Of a DNA stretch of 64,000 nucleotides, positions 7,971 through 17,986 are shown piece after piece. The notes under the pieces are model-generated. The model did no database searches, was not told the DNA's origin, and saw nothing but the letters and a program-made list of their open reading frames with translations. Source of the DNA: Pseudomonas viridiflava (GTDB lineage: Bacteria > Pseudomonadota > Gammaproteobacteria > Pseudomonadales > Pseudomonadaceae); contig NZ_UTVH01000095.1 in assembly GCF_900585905.1 (NCBI RefSeq), positions 1 through 64,000 of the forward strand, written 5' to 3'. Position 1 is the stretch's first letter. Every line of letters starts with the position of its first letter. The position numbers and the translations under genes were made by a program.

Positions 7971-9503
7971 TTACCGGGCCGAAGCGAGTTGAGTGAAGGC
8001 AGTGCCGAGCCATTGCTGCACGCCGTGCATGGTCGCCGCCGAGGTATCGAGAACCGGTTGCGGGTAAACCCCGACCACCACCAGCAATACCGCCAGGCCC
8101 AACACCATTATCATTTCGCGTCCATCCATGCCTTTGAGCGGCTCGTCCGATTTGGTCGGGCCGAAGTAGGCGCGGTGGATCATGATCAGCGAGTAGACCG
8201 AGCCGAACACCAGGCCGGACGTTGCAATCGCGGTGATCCACGGCGAGCTGACAAAAGCCCCCAGCAGGATCAGGAACTCGCCAACGAAGTTGCCAGTACC
8301 CGGCAGCCCCAGCGATGCGGCGGCAAAGAACAGGCTGATGGCGGGCAGATAAGCAATGCGCGACCACAGACCGCCCATTTCGCGCATGTCCCGGGTGTGC
8401 AGGCGCTCGTACAGCTGGCCGCTGAGGATAAACAGCGCGGCAGCTGACAGGCCGTGCGCAATCATCTGGATCACCACGCCTTGCAGCGCTTGCTGGCTGC
8501 CGGAGTAGATGCCGATCAACACAAAGCCCATGTGCGACACGCTGGAGAACGCGATCAGACGCTTGATGTCGGTCTGTGCGAACGCCAGGAAGGCACCGTA
8601 GAAAATCCCGATCAGGCCCAGCACCATGGCAATCGGCGCGAACTCGGCAGACGCATTGGGAAACAGCGGCAGGGCAAAGCGTAACAGGCCATAGGCAGCG
8701 GTTTTCAGCAGGATACCGGCAAGGTCGACCGAGCCTGCAGTGGGTGCCTGGGCGTGGGCGTCTGGCAGCCACGAGTGAAACGGCACCACCGGCAGCTTCA
8801 CCGCGAAGGCGATGAAGAAGCCCAGCATGAGGATGTACTCAGTGCCCGGCGCCAGCTGGGTCTTCAACAGCGTGGCGTAATCGAAAGTGATCACACCGGT
8901 CTGATTGAAGTTGACCAGCACCAGCCCAAGGATCGCCACCAGCATGATCAGGCCACTGGCCTGAGTGAAGATGAAGAACTTGGTCGCGGCGTAAATCCGT
9001 GTCTTCTTGCCGTCCGCCGAGCTGTGACCCCAGAGCGCGATGAGGAAATACATCGGCACCAGCATCATTTCCCAGAAGAAGAAGAACATGAACAGGTCGA
9101 TGGCGAGGAACACGCCAATCACGCCGCCCAGGATCCACATCAGGTTGAGGTGGAAGAACCCGACGTTACGCTGGATTTCCTTCCACGAGCACAGCACCGA
9201 CAGCACACCCAGTAAACCGGTGAGCAGGATCATCAGCAGCGACAGGCCATCCAGCGCCAGGTGGACGCTGATACCGAAGCGGGCAATCCACAGGTGCTTG
9301 AATTCAAGCGCCCAGGTAGGGTCGACGCCAGGCGCGGGTGCGTAACTGTAGTTGCCGGTACTCCACAACCACAGGCCCAGGGCCAGTTCGAGGGACATGG
9401 TCAGCAGCGCGATCCAGCGCGGCAGGGTAGGGCCGAAGCGCTCACCTTGCCAGCACAGCAGGCCACCGATAAAGGGGATCAGGATTAGCCAGGGCAGAAT
9501 CAT
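7971..9503 (-). CDS. nuoM: NADH-quinone oxidoreductase subunit M
   Basis: 510 residues, about 14 helices, proton-pumping antiporter-like subunit between NuoN and NuoL in the membrane arm. Landmarks are FFFFWEMMLVPMYFLIALWG (membrane Glu), the Lys helix AATKFFIFTQASGLIMLVAI, and the highly conserved PVVPFHSWLPDAHAQAPTAG. Spacing is 39 bases after nuoL and 7 before nuoN. Length agrees with the family. Confidence 0.97.
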   Translation of the reverse strand: MILPWLILIPFIGGLLCWQGERFGPTLPRWIALLTMSLELALGLWLWSTGNYSYAPAPGVDPTWALEFKHLWIARFGISVHLALDGLSLLMILLTGLLGVLSVLCSWKEIQRNVGFFHLNLMWILGGVIGVFLAIDLFMFFFFWEMMLVPMYFLIALWGHSSADGKKTRIYAATKFFIFTQASGLIMLVAILGLVLVNFNQTGVITFDYATLLKTQLAPGTEYILMLGFFIAFAVKLPVVPFHSWLPDAHAQAPTAGSVDLAGILLKTAAYGLLRFALPLFPNASAEFAPIAMVLGLIGIFYGAFLAFAQTDIKRLIAFSSVSHMGFVLIGIYSGSQQALQGVVIQMIAHGLSAAALFILSGQLYERLHTRDMREMGGLWSRIAYLPAISLFFAAASLGLPGTGNFVGEFLILLGAFVSSPWITAIATSGLVFGSVYSLIMIHRAYFGPTKSDEPLKGMDGREMIMVLGLAVLLVVVGVYPQPVLDTSAATMHGVQQWLGTAFTQLASAR

Positions 9504-9542
9504 GACGGGCTCAATTCCTTTCGCAAATTCGCAAGGTTCATA

Positions 9543-11396
9543 TCAGATCGCAACCGCAATGACGGCGCCCAGGACCAGTACGGCACCCACGGCAATCGAA
9601 GCGGCATACCAGCGCAGTTGACCAGTTTCGGTACGGCTCATGCTGCCATGACCCGCCTTGACCAGACGCGGGATTACGCCAATGGTGTGATCCAGCGGAT
9701 CGCTACGCAGCAAGTGGCTGATCGCCAGATACGGTTTCACGAACAGCTTGTCGTAGATCCAGTCAAAGCCCCAGGCCGCGAACCACCAGGCCGAGAGGAA
9801 GCGACCCGGTGCGCTGTTGGCGATGCTGGTCACCAGACGGCGCTTGCCGAGGAACAGCATCGCCGCCAGCAGGATGCCGGCCAGAGCGATGGCGCCCGAG
9901 GCGATTTCCAGGCTGTGTTTGGCGTCGCCACCAGCATGACCAACGCTCTGCGGCAGGACACCGGCCAGTGGCGGGGTGATCATGGCGCCGATGAAGGTCG
10001 ACAATACGATCAGCACGCTCAACGGCAACCAGTGGGCGATGCCATGACCGGCATGCGCCTCGGTGTGAGCTTCGCCGTGGAAGGTGATGAATATCAGCCG
10101 GAAGGTGTACAGCGACGTCATGAACGCGCCCACCAGACCTGCATACAGCAGCGCATTGTTGCCGCTGGCGAAGGCTTCCCAGAGAATCTCGTCCTTGGAG
10201 TAGAAACCTGCCGTCAGCAATGGCAGGGCCGCGAGGGCTGCACCGCCGACGATGAAGCTGGCGTAGGCCAGTGGCAGCTTTTTCCACAGGCCGCCCATCT
10301 TGAAGATGTTCTGCTCGTGGTGGCAGGCAACGATCACCGCACCGGATGCAAGGAACAGCAGCGCCTTGAAGAAGGCGTGGGTCATCAGGTGGAAAATCGC
10401 GCCTTCCCAGGCACCGACGCCCAGCGCCAGGAACATGTAGCCGATCTGGCTCATGGTCGAGTAGGCAAGGATACGTTTGATGTCGGTCTGCACCAGCGCG
10501 GCAAAACCAGCCAGCACCAGCGTCACGCCACCGACGATGCCCACCAGGTGCAGGATGTCCGGCGCCAGGGAGAACAGGCCGTGGGTTCGGGCGATCAGGT
10601 AAACACCTGCCGTTACCATTGTGGCGGCGTGGATCAAGGCCGATACCGGAGTAGGGCCTGCCATCGCGTCCGCCAGCCAGGTTTGCAGGGGCAGTTGCGC
10701 GGATTTACCCACGGCTCCACCCAACAGCATCAGCGTCGCCAGCACGATCCAGAAGTCGCCGACCTTGAAGTGCTCGGGCGCACGCACCAGCAGTTCCTGG
10801 ATGTTCAGCGTACCCAGCTGCTGGAACAGGATGAACAGGCCGATGGCCATGAACACGTCACCGATGCGGGTCACGATGAAGGCTTTCAGCGCTGCATTGC
10901 CGTTGTTGCGGTTGCTGTAGTAGAAACCGATCAGCAGGTAGCTGCACAGGCCGACACCTTCCCAACCGAAGTACAGGAACAGCAGGTTATCGCCCAGCAC
11001 CAGAAACAGCATGCTGGCAATGAACAGGTTGGTGTAGGCAAAGAAGCGCGAGTAGCCCGCTTCGCCGCGCATGTACCAGGATGCAAACAGGTGGATCAAA
11101 AAGCCGACGCCGACCACGACGCCCAGCATGGTCACGGACAGGCCGTCCAGGTACAGGGCAAAGTTGGGTTCGAAGCCGTCCACTGCCATCCAGCGCCATA
11201 GCACCTGGGTGTAGTGACCGCCTTCAGGTGGCGCGACGTTGAACTGCCAGATGACCCAGGCCGTGACGAGGGCGGAAAGGCCGATTGAGCCCACGCCGAT
11301 CAGCGCTGCGAGGTTTTCCGAGATGCGTCCACGGGAGAACGACAGCAGCAGGAACCCGATCAGGGGGAATACGAAAGTCAGAAAGAGTAGGTTCAT
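9543..11396 (-). CDS. nuoL: NADH-quinone oxidoreductase subunit L
   Basis: 617 residues: about 14 core helices plus the long C-terminal amphipathic lateral helix region and final membrane segment (IAVGAVLVLGAVIAVAI). It is the distal proton-pumping subunit of complex I. Landmarks are YFGWEGVGLCSYLLIGFYY, the Lys-bearing segment AFIVTRIGDVFMAIGLF, and SAQLPLQTWLADAMAGPTPV. Its ATG overlaps the end of nuoK by 4 bases (ATGA), showing translational coupling. Confidence 0.97.
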   Translation of the reverse strand: MNLLFLTFVFPLIGFLLLSFSRGRISENLAALIGVGSIGLSALVTAWVIWQFNVAPPEGGHYTQVLWRWMAVDGFEPNFALYLDGLSVTMLGVVVGVGFLIHLFASWYMRGEAGYSRFFAYTNLFIASMLFLVLGDNLLFLYFGWEGVGLCSYLLIGFYYSNRNNGNAALKAFIVTRIGDVFMAIGLFILFQQLGTLNIQELLVRAPEHFKVGDFWIVLATLMLLGGAVGKSAQLPLQTWLADAMAGPTPVSALIHAATMVTAGVYLIARTHGLFSLAPDILHLVGIVGGVTLVLAGFAALVQTDIKRILAYSTMSQIGYMFLALGVGAWEGAIFHLMTHAFFKALLFLASGAVIVACHHEQNIFKMGGLWKKLPLAYASFIVGGAALAALPLLTAGFYSKDEILWEAFASGNNALLYAGLVGAFMTSLYTFRLIFITFHGEAHTEAHAGHGIAHWLPLSVLIVLSTFIGAMITPPLAGVLPQSVGHAGGDAKHSLEIASGAIALAGILLAAMLFLGKRRLVTSIANSAPGRFLSAWWFAAWGFDWIYDKLFVKPYLAISHLLRSDPLDHTIGVIPRLVKAGHGSMSRTETGQLRWYAASIAVGAVLVLGAVIAVAI

Positions 11397-11701
11397 CCGC
11401 GCATCTCGCTGGCAGCGTCGATATCGAGAGTGTGGAAGCGGCGATAGAGCTGCAACAGAATCGCCAGGCCAATACTGGCCTCGGCTGCCGCCAGGGTAAT
11501 GACCAGGATGAACATTACTTGTCCATCCGGCTGTGCCCAGCGGCTACCGGCTACGACGAACGCCAGAGCTGATGCGTTCATCATGATCTCCAGGCTCATC
11601 AACACGAAAAGAATGTTGCGGCGCACCATCAGGCCGACGAGGCCCAGGCAGAACAACACCCCGGCAACCGCCAGCCCGTGCTCCAGAGGGATAGCATTCA
11701 T
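11393..11701 (-). CDS. nuoK: NADH-quinone oxidoreductase subunit K
   Basis: 102 residues with three membrane helices, a core membrane subunit that links the quinone site to the proton-pumping arm. The conserved membrane glutamates are visible in LMSLEIMMNASALAFV and AAAEASIGLAILL. It overlaps nuoJ and nuoL by 4 bases each, the tightest part of the operon. Confidence 0.97.
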   Translation of the reverse strand: MNAIPLEHGLAVAGVLFCLGLVGLMVRRNILFVLMSLEIMMNASALAFVVAGSRWAQPDGQVMFILVITLAAAEASIGLAILLQLYRRFHTLDIDAASEMRG

Positions 11702-12207
11702 TGGCTTGGCTCCTTGGCTTCGTTGCGGCCCAGATGGAACGCGGTAACGGCTGCTGCGAGCAGCAGCATCGATGCCAGCTCCACCACCAGCAGGTAGGGA
11801 CCGAACAGGCTGATGCCGACCGCCTTGGCATCGACCGTGGTCTGGCCAATGCCAGCACCGGTTTGATGGGCGAACAGCACATAGAGCAGTTCAGCCAGCA
11901 GCAGCACGCCGAGGAATACCGGGCCCAGCCAGATACCCGGCTTGAGCCAGGCGCGTTCCTGATCAACAGCGGCAGGGCCGAGGTTGAGCATCATCACCAC
12001 GAAGACGAACAGGACCATGATCGCGCCCGCATAGGCGATGACTTCCAGCACCCCGGCAAACGGCGCGCCGAGGCTGAAAAAGGTCATCGCCACGGCAATC
12101 AGGGAAATGATCAGGTAGAGCAGGGCGTGCACCGGGTTCGTGTTGGTGATCACCCGGAGGGTGGCCACCACAGCGATGCCGGATGCGAAATAGAAAGCGA
12201 ATTCCAT
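11698..12207 (-). CDS. nuoJ: NADH-quinone oxidoreductase subunit J
   Basis: 169 residues from the ATG at 12207 (MEFAFYFASG); the frame is open 32 codons further up but that part overlaps nuoI and has no family similarity. An AAGGAAG ribosome site precedes the chosen ATG. Five membrane helices are seen, with the conserved VIAYAGAIMVLFVFVVMML, the helix known to refold during catalysis. It lies 10 bases after nuoI and overlaps nuoK by 4. Confidence 0.97.
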   Translation of the reverse strand: MEFAFYFASGIAVVATLRVITNTNPVHALLYLIISLIAVAMTFFSLGAPFAGVLEVIAYAGAIMVLFVFVVMMLNLGPAAVDQERAWLKPGIWLGPVFLGVLLLAELLYVLFAHQTGAGIGQTTVDAKAVGISLFGPYLLVVELASMLLLAAAVTAFHLGRNEAKEPSQ

Positions 12208-12217
12208 CTTTACTTCC

Positions 12218-12766
12218 TTAAGGCAGCAGGCTCTTGACGTTGATCGGTTCAGCTTCGTTCTGCGCAGCGCCCTTGGGCTTGCCAGCAACAGCCATACCGG
12301 CAACGCGATAGAAGTTGTATTCAGGATTCTTGCCGGGGCCGGAGATCAGCAGATCCTCCTTCTCGTACACCAGATCCTGACGCTTGAAGTCAGCCATCTC
12401 GAAGTCCGGCGTCAACTGGATCGCTGTCGTCGGGCAGGCTTCTTCGCACAGACCGCAGAAAATGCAGCGCGAGAAGTTGATGCGGAAGAACTCCGGATAC
12501 CAACGGCCATCATCGGTTTCAGCTTTCTGCAGCGAAATACAGCCTACCGGACACGCCACGGCGCACAGGTTGCAGGCAACACAACGCTCCTCGCCATCCG
12601 GGTCGCGGGTCAGAACGATGCGGCCACGATAGCGCGGCGGCAGATAGACCTGCTCTTCGGGGTATTGCAGTGTGTCGCGCTTGCGAAAGCCATGGCCAAA
12701 AACCATCACCAGGCTGCGCAACTGGGTACCCGTACCCTTAACGATGTCGCCAATATATTTGAACAT
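12218..12766 (-). CDS. nuoI: NADH-quinone oxidoreductase subunit I (two 4Fe-4S clusters)
   Basis: 182 residues. Two ferredoxin-type motifs bind clusters N6a and N6b: Cys62, Cys65, Cys68 then Cys72-Pro, and Cys101, Cys104, Cys107 then Cys111-Pro. An N-terminal amphipathic helix anchors it at the membrane face. It passes electrons from NuoG towards NuoB. It lies 11 bases after nuoH. Confidence 0.97.
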   Translation of the reverse strand: MFKYIGDIVKGTGTQLRSLVMVFGHGFRKRDTLQYPEEQVYLPPRYRGRIVLTRDPDGEERCVACNLCAVACPVGCISLQKAETDDGRWYPEFFRINFSRCIFCGLCEEACPTTAIQLTPDFEMADFKRQDLVYEKEDLLISGPGKNPEYNFYRVAGMAVAGKPKGAAQNEAEPINVKSLLP

Positions 12767-12777
12767 GGGTCAAATCC

Positions 12778-13785
12778 TCACTGAACCGAGCCTGCCGGCG
12801 TGTTCAACAACACGACCGCAGCAGTCACCAGCAGATTGATCAGGGTCAGCGGCAGACAGAATTTCCAGCTGAAGTCCATCACTTGGTCATAGCGCGGGCG
12901 CGGGATAGACGCACGCAACAGGATGAACAGCATGATGAAGAAACCGGTCTTCAGGGCGAACCAGAAGAACGCCAGCGAAGGCAGAATATCGAACGGGCCG
13001 TGCCAGCCGCCGAAGAACAGGGTCACCAGCAGCGCCGAGATCAGAATGATGCCGATGTATTCGCCAACGAAAAACATGCCCCATTTCATGCCGGCATATT
13101 CAATGTGGTAACCGTCGGCCAGTTCCTGCTCGGCTTCCGGCTGGTCGAACGGGTGACGGTGAGTCACGGCGACGCCAGCGATGAAGAACGTACAGAAGCC
13201 GAAGAACTGCGGGATGATGAACCACAGGTTCTGCGCCTGATATTCGACGATGTCGCGCATGTTGAACGAACCGACCTGCACCACGATGCCCATCAGCGCC
13301 AGGCCCATGAACACTTCATACGACACGGTCTGCGCCGAGGCACGCAGGGCACCGAGCAACGCGAACTTGTTGTTGCTCGACCAGCCCGCAAACAGCACCG
13401 CGTAGACCGAAAGACCGGCCATGGCAAAGAAGAACAGCAGGCCGATGTTCAGGTCCGCCACGCCCCAGGTCGGGGTGATCGGGATGACGGCGAAGGCGAT
13501 CAGCAAGGCGCTCATCGCCACCACCGGCGCCAAGGTGAAAATCACCTTGTCGGCAAACGGCGGTGTCCAGTCTTCCTTGAAGAACATCTTGAGCATGTCG
13601 GCAGCGATCTGGAACATGCCGAACGGGCCGACGCGGTTTGGACCATAGCGATCCTGCCACCAGCCCAGCAGACGACGTTCGACAAAACTCAGCAGCGCGC
13701 CACAGACCACAACGGCCAGCAGCACAACGATCGCCTTGACGACGGCAATGATCGCGTCGATCACTTCAGGGGTGAACCAAGTCAT
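12778..13785 (-). CDS. nuoH: NADH-quinone oxidoreductase subunit H
   Basis: 335 residues with eight membrane helices. It forms much of the quinone-binding chamber at the junction of the arms. Conserved segments include SFVERRLLGWWQDRYGPNRV near residue 35-54, FDQPEAEQELADGYHIEY in the acidic quinone-side loop, and RPRYDQVMDFSWKFCLPL near the C terminus. Its ATG overlaps the nuoG stop by 4 bases. Confidence 0.97.
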   Translation of the reverse strand: MTWFTPEVIDAIIAVVKAIVVLLAVVVCGALLSFVERRLLGWWQDRYGPNRVGPFGMFQIAADMLKMFFKEDWTPPFADKVIFTLAPVVAMSALLIAFAVIPITPTWGVADLNIGLLFFFAMAGLSVYAVLFAGWSSNNKFALLGALRASAQTVSYEVFMGLALMGIVVQVGSFNMRDIVEYQAQNLWFIIPQFFGFCTFFIAGVAVTHRHPFDQPEAEQELADGYHIEYAGMKWGMFFVGEYIGIILISALLVTLFFGGWHGPFDILPSLAFFWFALKTGFFIMLFILLRASIPRPRYDQVMDFSWKFCLPLTLINLLVTAAVVLLNTPAGSVQ

Positions 13786-16496
13786 TGCGCTGCCTCCTGC
13801 AGACCGTCAACCGACTTGCCGAACAGGGCCGGCGGAATGCCCGCCAGGCCTGCGGGCAGGGCAACCAGGCCGGCGCCAAGCTCTTCGTTGATGCGCAGCG
13901 GCAGACGCAGGGCCTGACCGTCGACGTTCAGGGAAAGCAGGGCACCTTCGTTGACGCCCAGGCGATCGGCTTCAGACTTCGCCAGCGCGACGTAGGCCGC
14001 AGGGATGCGCTCCTGGACCGGTGCAGCTTTGGAGGAGTTTTCCTCACTGCCGAACAGGTGATAGAACGGCACCACCTGCCAGGTCCCTGGCGCGGGGGAG
14101 AAGGCACGCGGCACGCTGGCGAACCAGCCGAGGTTATCGCCACCGCTCTCGATCAGGCGAGTGCCCGGATCACCGGCGCGCAGGTGGCCGCCGACTTCGT
14201 CCTGGAACTTGTTCCACGCTTGCGGCGAGTTCCAGCCCGGTGACCAGGCAAAGGGCACTTGCTGGCGCGGCTCGACGGAACCCGAGTAGCCTTCCATAGA
14301 AAACGAGAATGCAGTGTCGTTGTCCTGCGGAATGCGGGGTTCATGCACGCTGATGTTGGCCCGCATCGAGGTGCGACCGCTGTAGCGCAGAGGCTCGCGA
14401 GCCAGCTTCAGGCCCTTGATCCGGAAGGCTGCCGACGGCGCTGCATCGATAATGGCAGCCAGTTGTGGCGTGCTCGCAGCGCAGGCCGCCGTGACGTGAT
14501 CCAGCTGGGTCCAGTCAACTGGCTGATTGAGCAGGGTAGCGCGCAATGCGTGCAGCCAGCGCCAGCCTTCGTGAACCAGAATGCTGGCATCCAGATAGGT
14601 CGGATCGAACACCTGGAAGAAGCGCTGGGCGCGGCCTTCCTGGCTGACCAGCGTACCGTCGCCTTCAGCGAAGCTCGCGGCGGGCAGCACCAAATGCGCG
14701 CGTTCGCCAGTAGCGGTTTTCTGATGGTCGGCAACGATCACGACTTTCGCCGCGCTCAGCGCCGCATCAACCCTGGCCTTGTCGGTGCGGGTGTAGAGAT
14801 CATTCTCGAGCACGACAATGGCGTCGGCGCTGCCGTCGATAACGGCTTGCAATGCCGCGTCAACGGATTCACCGCCGAGCATCACCAGACCGAGGCTGTT
14901 GGCCTCCGGCACGATCAGGCTGATCGAGCCGTTCTTGTCGCGCAGCTTCAAGGCTTTGGCGATGTTGGCTGCGGCCTCGATCAGTGCCTTGGAGCCCAGC
15001 GAAGTACCCGCGATGATCAGCGGACGCTTGGCGGCCAGCAGCGCGTTGGCGATGCGTTGCGCCAGCTCGACGGCTTCAGCATCGAGACCTGCAACCGCAG
15101 GCGCACTGGCGTCCAGAGCGTGGGCGACGGCGAAACCGATACGAGCCAGATCATCGGGTGCTGCGTGCACGCACTCTTCAGCAATGTCATCGAGCCTGGT
15201 TTCAGCCAGGCTGGCGATGAACAGCGGATTGAGTTCGTGCTGACCGATGTTCTTCACCGCAGCGTCCAGCCATGGCTGGACTTTCATCGCCGCGGCCATC
15301 TCTTCGGCTTTGCCTTTCACTGCCTGACGCAGGCCCAGAGCCAGACGCGCTGCGGTCTGGGTCAAGTCTTCACCGAGGACGAAAATCGCATCGTGGTCTT
15401 CCACGTCGCGCAGGGTGGGGATCGGCAGCGGGCTGTCTTTCAACACCTGCAGCACCAGACGAATGCGCTCCAGCTCCGAGGCTTCGATACCGCTGTAGAA
15501 ATGCTCGGCGCCTACCAGTTCGCGCAGGGCGTAGTTGCTTTCCAGACTGGCGCGCGGCGAGCCGATACCGACGATGTTGCGCCCGCGCAGCAGTTCGGCG
15601 GCGTTATCCAGTGCCTGGTCCAGGCTCAGCTTGCTGCCATCAGCCAGCAGCGGCTGACGAGGCCGGTCTTCGCGATTGACGTAGCCATAGCCGAAACGGC
15701 CGCGGTCGCAGAGGAAGTACTGGTTGACCGAGCCGTTGTAGCGGTTTTCGATACGACGAATTTCGCCATAACGCTCGCCTGGGCTGATGTTGCAACCGCT
15801 GGAGCAGCCGTGGCAGATGCTCGGCGAGAACTGCATGTCCCATTTACGGTTGTAGCGCTCGGAGTGCGTCTTGTCGGTAAACACGCCGGTCGGGCAGACC
15901 TCGGTGAGGTTGCCGGAGAACTCGCTTTCCAGGGTGCCGTCTTCAACGCGACCGAAGTAGACGTTGTCGTGAGCACCAAAAACGCCCAGATCAGTGCCGC
16001 CCGCGTAATCCTTGTAAAAACGCACGCAGCGATAACAGGCAATGCAGCGGTTCATCTCGTGAGCGATGAACGGGCCGAGTTCCTGATTCTGGTGGGTACG
16101 CTTGGTGAAGCGATAACGGCGCTCGTTGTGACCGGTCATGACGGTCATGTCTTGCAGATGGCAGTGGCCACCTTCCTCACAGACCGGGCAGTCGTGGGGA
16201 TGGTTGGTCATCAGCCATTCGACGACACTGGCGCGAAACGCCTTGGATTCATCATCCTCGATGGAGATCCAGGTGTTGTCGGTGGCCGGCGTCATGCAGG
16301 ACATGACGATACGACCACGGGTGTCGTTCTCGTCGGTGTACTGCTTGACGGCGCACTGGCGACAGGCGCCGACGCTGCCAAGGGCGGGGTGCCAGCAGAA
16401 ATAAGGGATGTCGAGGCCCAGAGAAAGACATGCCTGTAACAGGTTGTCCGCCCCATCGACCTCGAGCGCTTTGCCGTCTACGTGGATAGTGGCCAT
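13782..16496 (-). CDS. nuoG: NADH-quinone oxidoreductase subunit G
   Basis: 904 residues, the large Fe-S subunit of the peripheral arm. Cluster ligands are readable: Cys34, Cys45, Cys48, Cys67 (2Fe-2S N1b); His99, Cys103, Cys106, Cys112 (N5); CIACYRC region (N4); and the CHGCSSGC motif with a later Cys in YFLCDRG, which provides the extra N7 cluster found in only some bacteria. The rest is a degenerate molybdopterin-oxidoreductase fold. A 134-base gap separates it from nuoF, the widest inside the operon. Confidence 0.97.
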   Translation of the reverse strand: MATIHVDGKALEVDGADNLLQACLSLGLDIPYFCWHPALGSVGACRQCAVKQYTDENDTRGRIVMSCMTPATDNTWISIEDDESKAFRASVVEWLMTNHPHDCPVCEEGGHCHLQDMTVMTGHNERRYRFTKRTHQNQELGPFIAHEMNRCIACYRCVRFYKDYAGGTDLGVFGAHDNVYFGRVEDGTLESEFSGNLTEVCPTGVFTDKTHSERYNRKWDMQFSPSICHGCSSGCNISPGERYGEIRRIENRYNGSVNQYFLCDRGRFGYGYVNREDRPRQPLLADGSKLSLDQALDNAAELLRGRNIVGIGSPRASLESNYALRELVGAEHFYSGIEASELERIRLVLQVLKDSPLPIPTLRDVEDHDAIFVLGEDLTQTAARLALGLRQAVKGKAEEMAAAMKVQPWLDAAVKNIGQHELNPLFIASLAETRLDDIAEECVHAAPDDLARIGFAVAHALDASAPAVAGLDAEAVELAQRIANALLAAKRPLIIAGTSLGSKALIEAAANIAKALKLRDKNGSISLIVPEANSLGLVMLGGESVDAALQAVIDGSADAIVVLENDLYTRTDKARVDAALSAAKVVIVADHQKTATGERAHLVLPAASFAEGDGTLVSQEGRAQRFFQVFDPTYLDASILVHEGWRWLHALRATLLNQPVDWTQLDHVTAACAASTPQLAAIIDAAPSAAFRIKGLKLAREPLRYSGRTSMRANISVHEPRIPQDNDTAFSFSMEGYSGSVEPRQQVPFAWSPGWNSPQAWNKFQDEVGGHLRAGDPGTRLIESGGDNLGWFASVPRAFSPAPGTWQVVPFYHLFGSEENSSKAAPVQERIPAAYVALAKSEADRLGVNEGALLSLNVDGQALRLPLRINEELGAGLVALPAGLAGIPPALFGKSVDGLQEAAQ

Positions 16497-16630
16497 GGTT
16501 CAAAGTTCTTCGTTGGCCCGGTGTCAGCGGGCGTGGCTAATGGAATCTTGGTGTTCGTGCAAATCCAAACAGCCATTACGGCGTCATCGCACGATGGACC
16601 GGGAGATGTCGCTCCCGGCCTTGCAAACTG

Positions 16631-17986
16631 TCAGGCGCCGACGTTGATCGGCCGTGCCAGGGGCGGGACGGCAGCGCTTGTGGGCGCTATACCGGCCTCG
16701 AACTCCGGGCGGAAATACTTGATCGCACTGCCCAGCGGCTCCACGGCACCCGGCGCGTGAGCACAGAAGGTCTTGCCTGGGCCGAGGAAGCCGACCAGGC
16801 CCAGCAGCGTTTCGATATCGCCTGCCTGACCATGGCCTTTTTCCAGGGCGCGCAGAATCTTCACACTCCAGGGCAGGCCGTCACGGCAAGGCGTGCAGAA
16901 ACCACAGGACTCCTGAGCAAAGAACTCTTCCATGTTGCGCAGCAGCGACACCATGTTGACTTTGTCGTCGACCGCCATGGCCAGGCCCGTACCCATCCGC
17001 GTACCGACCTTGGCGATGCCGCCAGCGTACATTTGCGCGTCAAGGTGCTCCGGCAGCAGGAAGCCGGTGCCGGCGCCGCCGGGCTGCCAGCACTTGAGCG
17101 TGTAGCCGTCACGCATGCCGCCCGCGTAGTCTTCGAACAACTCCCGAGCCTGCACGCCAAACGGTAGTTCCCACAGGCCAGGGTTTTTCACCTTGCCGGA
17201 GAACCCCATCAGCTTGGTGCCGTGGTCTTCGCTGCCTTCGCGAGCGATGGCCTTGTACCAGTCGTTGCCGTTGCCGACGATGGCTGGCACGTTGCACAGG
17301 GTTTCAACGTTGTTGACGCAGGTCGGCTTGCCCCACACGCCGACGGCGGCAGGGAAGGGCGGCTTGGAACGCGGGTTGGCGCGGCGGCCTTCCAGGGAGT
17401 TGATCAGTGCGGTTTCTTCACCGCAGATGTAACGCCCGGCGCCGGTGTGGACGAACAGTTCGAAATCAAAGCCGGTGCCCAGAATGTTCTTGCCCAGCAG
17501 ACCCGCTGCTTTGGCTTCCGCTACAGCGCGGTTCAGGTGTTTGGCGGCAGTGACGTACTCGCCACGCAGGAAGATGTAGCCACGGTAGGCTTTCAGGGCG
17601 CGGGCGCTGATCAGCATGCCTTCCACCAGCAGGTGGGGCAGCTGCTCCATCAGCATCCGGTCCTTCCAGGTGTTGGGCTCCATCTCGTCCGCGTTGCATA
17701 GCAGGTAGCGGATGTTCATGGATTCATCTTTGGGCATCAGGCCCCACTTCACCCCGGTGGGGAAGCCTGCGCCGCCGCGACCCTTGAGGCCGGAATCCTT
17801 GACCGACTGAACGATGTCGTCCGGCGATTGCTGGGTCAGTGCCTTGCGCGCTGCACTGTAGCCATCTTTAGCCTGATACTCGTCAAGCCATACCGGCTCG
17901 CCGTCTTCACGCAGGCGCCAGGTCAGCGGATGCGTCTCTGCCGTGCGCGCGATGCGGTTGGCGGGGCCGAAGGACGTAATGGTCAT
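16631..17986 (-). CDS. nuoF: NADH-quinone oxidoreductase subunit F (NADH and FMN site)
   Basis: 451 residues. It binds NADH and FMN and holds cluster N3. GRGGAGFPTG at 69-78 is the glycine-rich FMN/NADH motif; ICGEETALINSLEG is conserved; the 4Fe-4S ligands begin at ESCGFCTPCRDG with a fourth Cys in TFCAHAPGA. Its ATG overlaps the nuoE stop by 4 bases. Confidence 0.97.
   Translation of the reverse strand: MTITSFGPANRIARTAETHPLTWRLREDGEPVWLDEYQAKDGYSAARKALTQQSPDDIVQSVKDSGLKGRGGAGFPTGVKWGLMPKDESMNIRYLLCNADEMEPNTWKDRMLMEQLPHLLVEGMLISARALKAYRGYIFLRGEYVTAAKHLNRAVAEAKAAGLLGKNILGTGFDFELFVHTGAGRYICGEETALINSLEGRRANPRSKPPFPAAVGVWGKPTCVNNVETLCNVPAIVGNGNDWYKAIAREGSEDHGTKLMGFSGKVKNPGLWELPFGVQARELFEDYAGGMRDGYTLKCWQPGGAGTGFLLPEHLDAQMYAGGIAKVGTRMGTGLAMAVDDKVNMVSLLRNMEEFFAQESCGFCTPCRDGLPWSVKILRALEKGHGQAGDIETLLGLVGFLGPGKTFCAHAPGAVEPLGSAIKYFRPEFEAGIAPTSAAVPPLARPINVGA

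Noticed and set aside
6485..7996. A 503-codon plus-strand frame antisense to nuoN
   Set aside because: Its composition is His/Gln/Arg-rich with no family pattern, it lies fully over nuoN, and it arises from the high GC at third positions. The same applies to 9618-11201, 12883-13917, 14259-16439, 30208-32505 and others.
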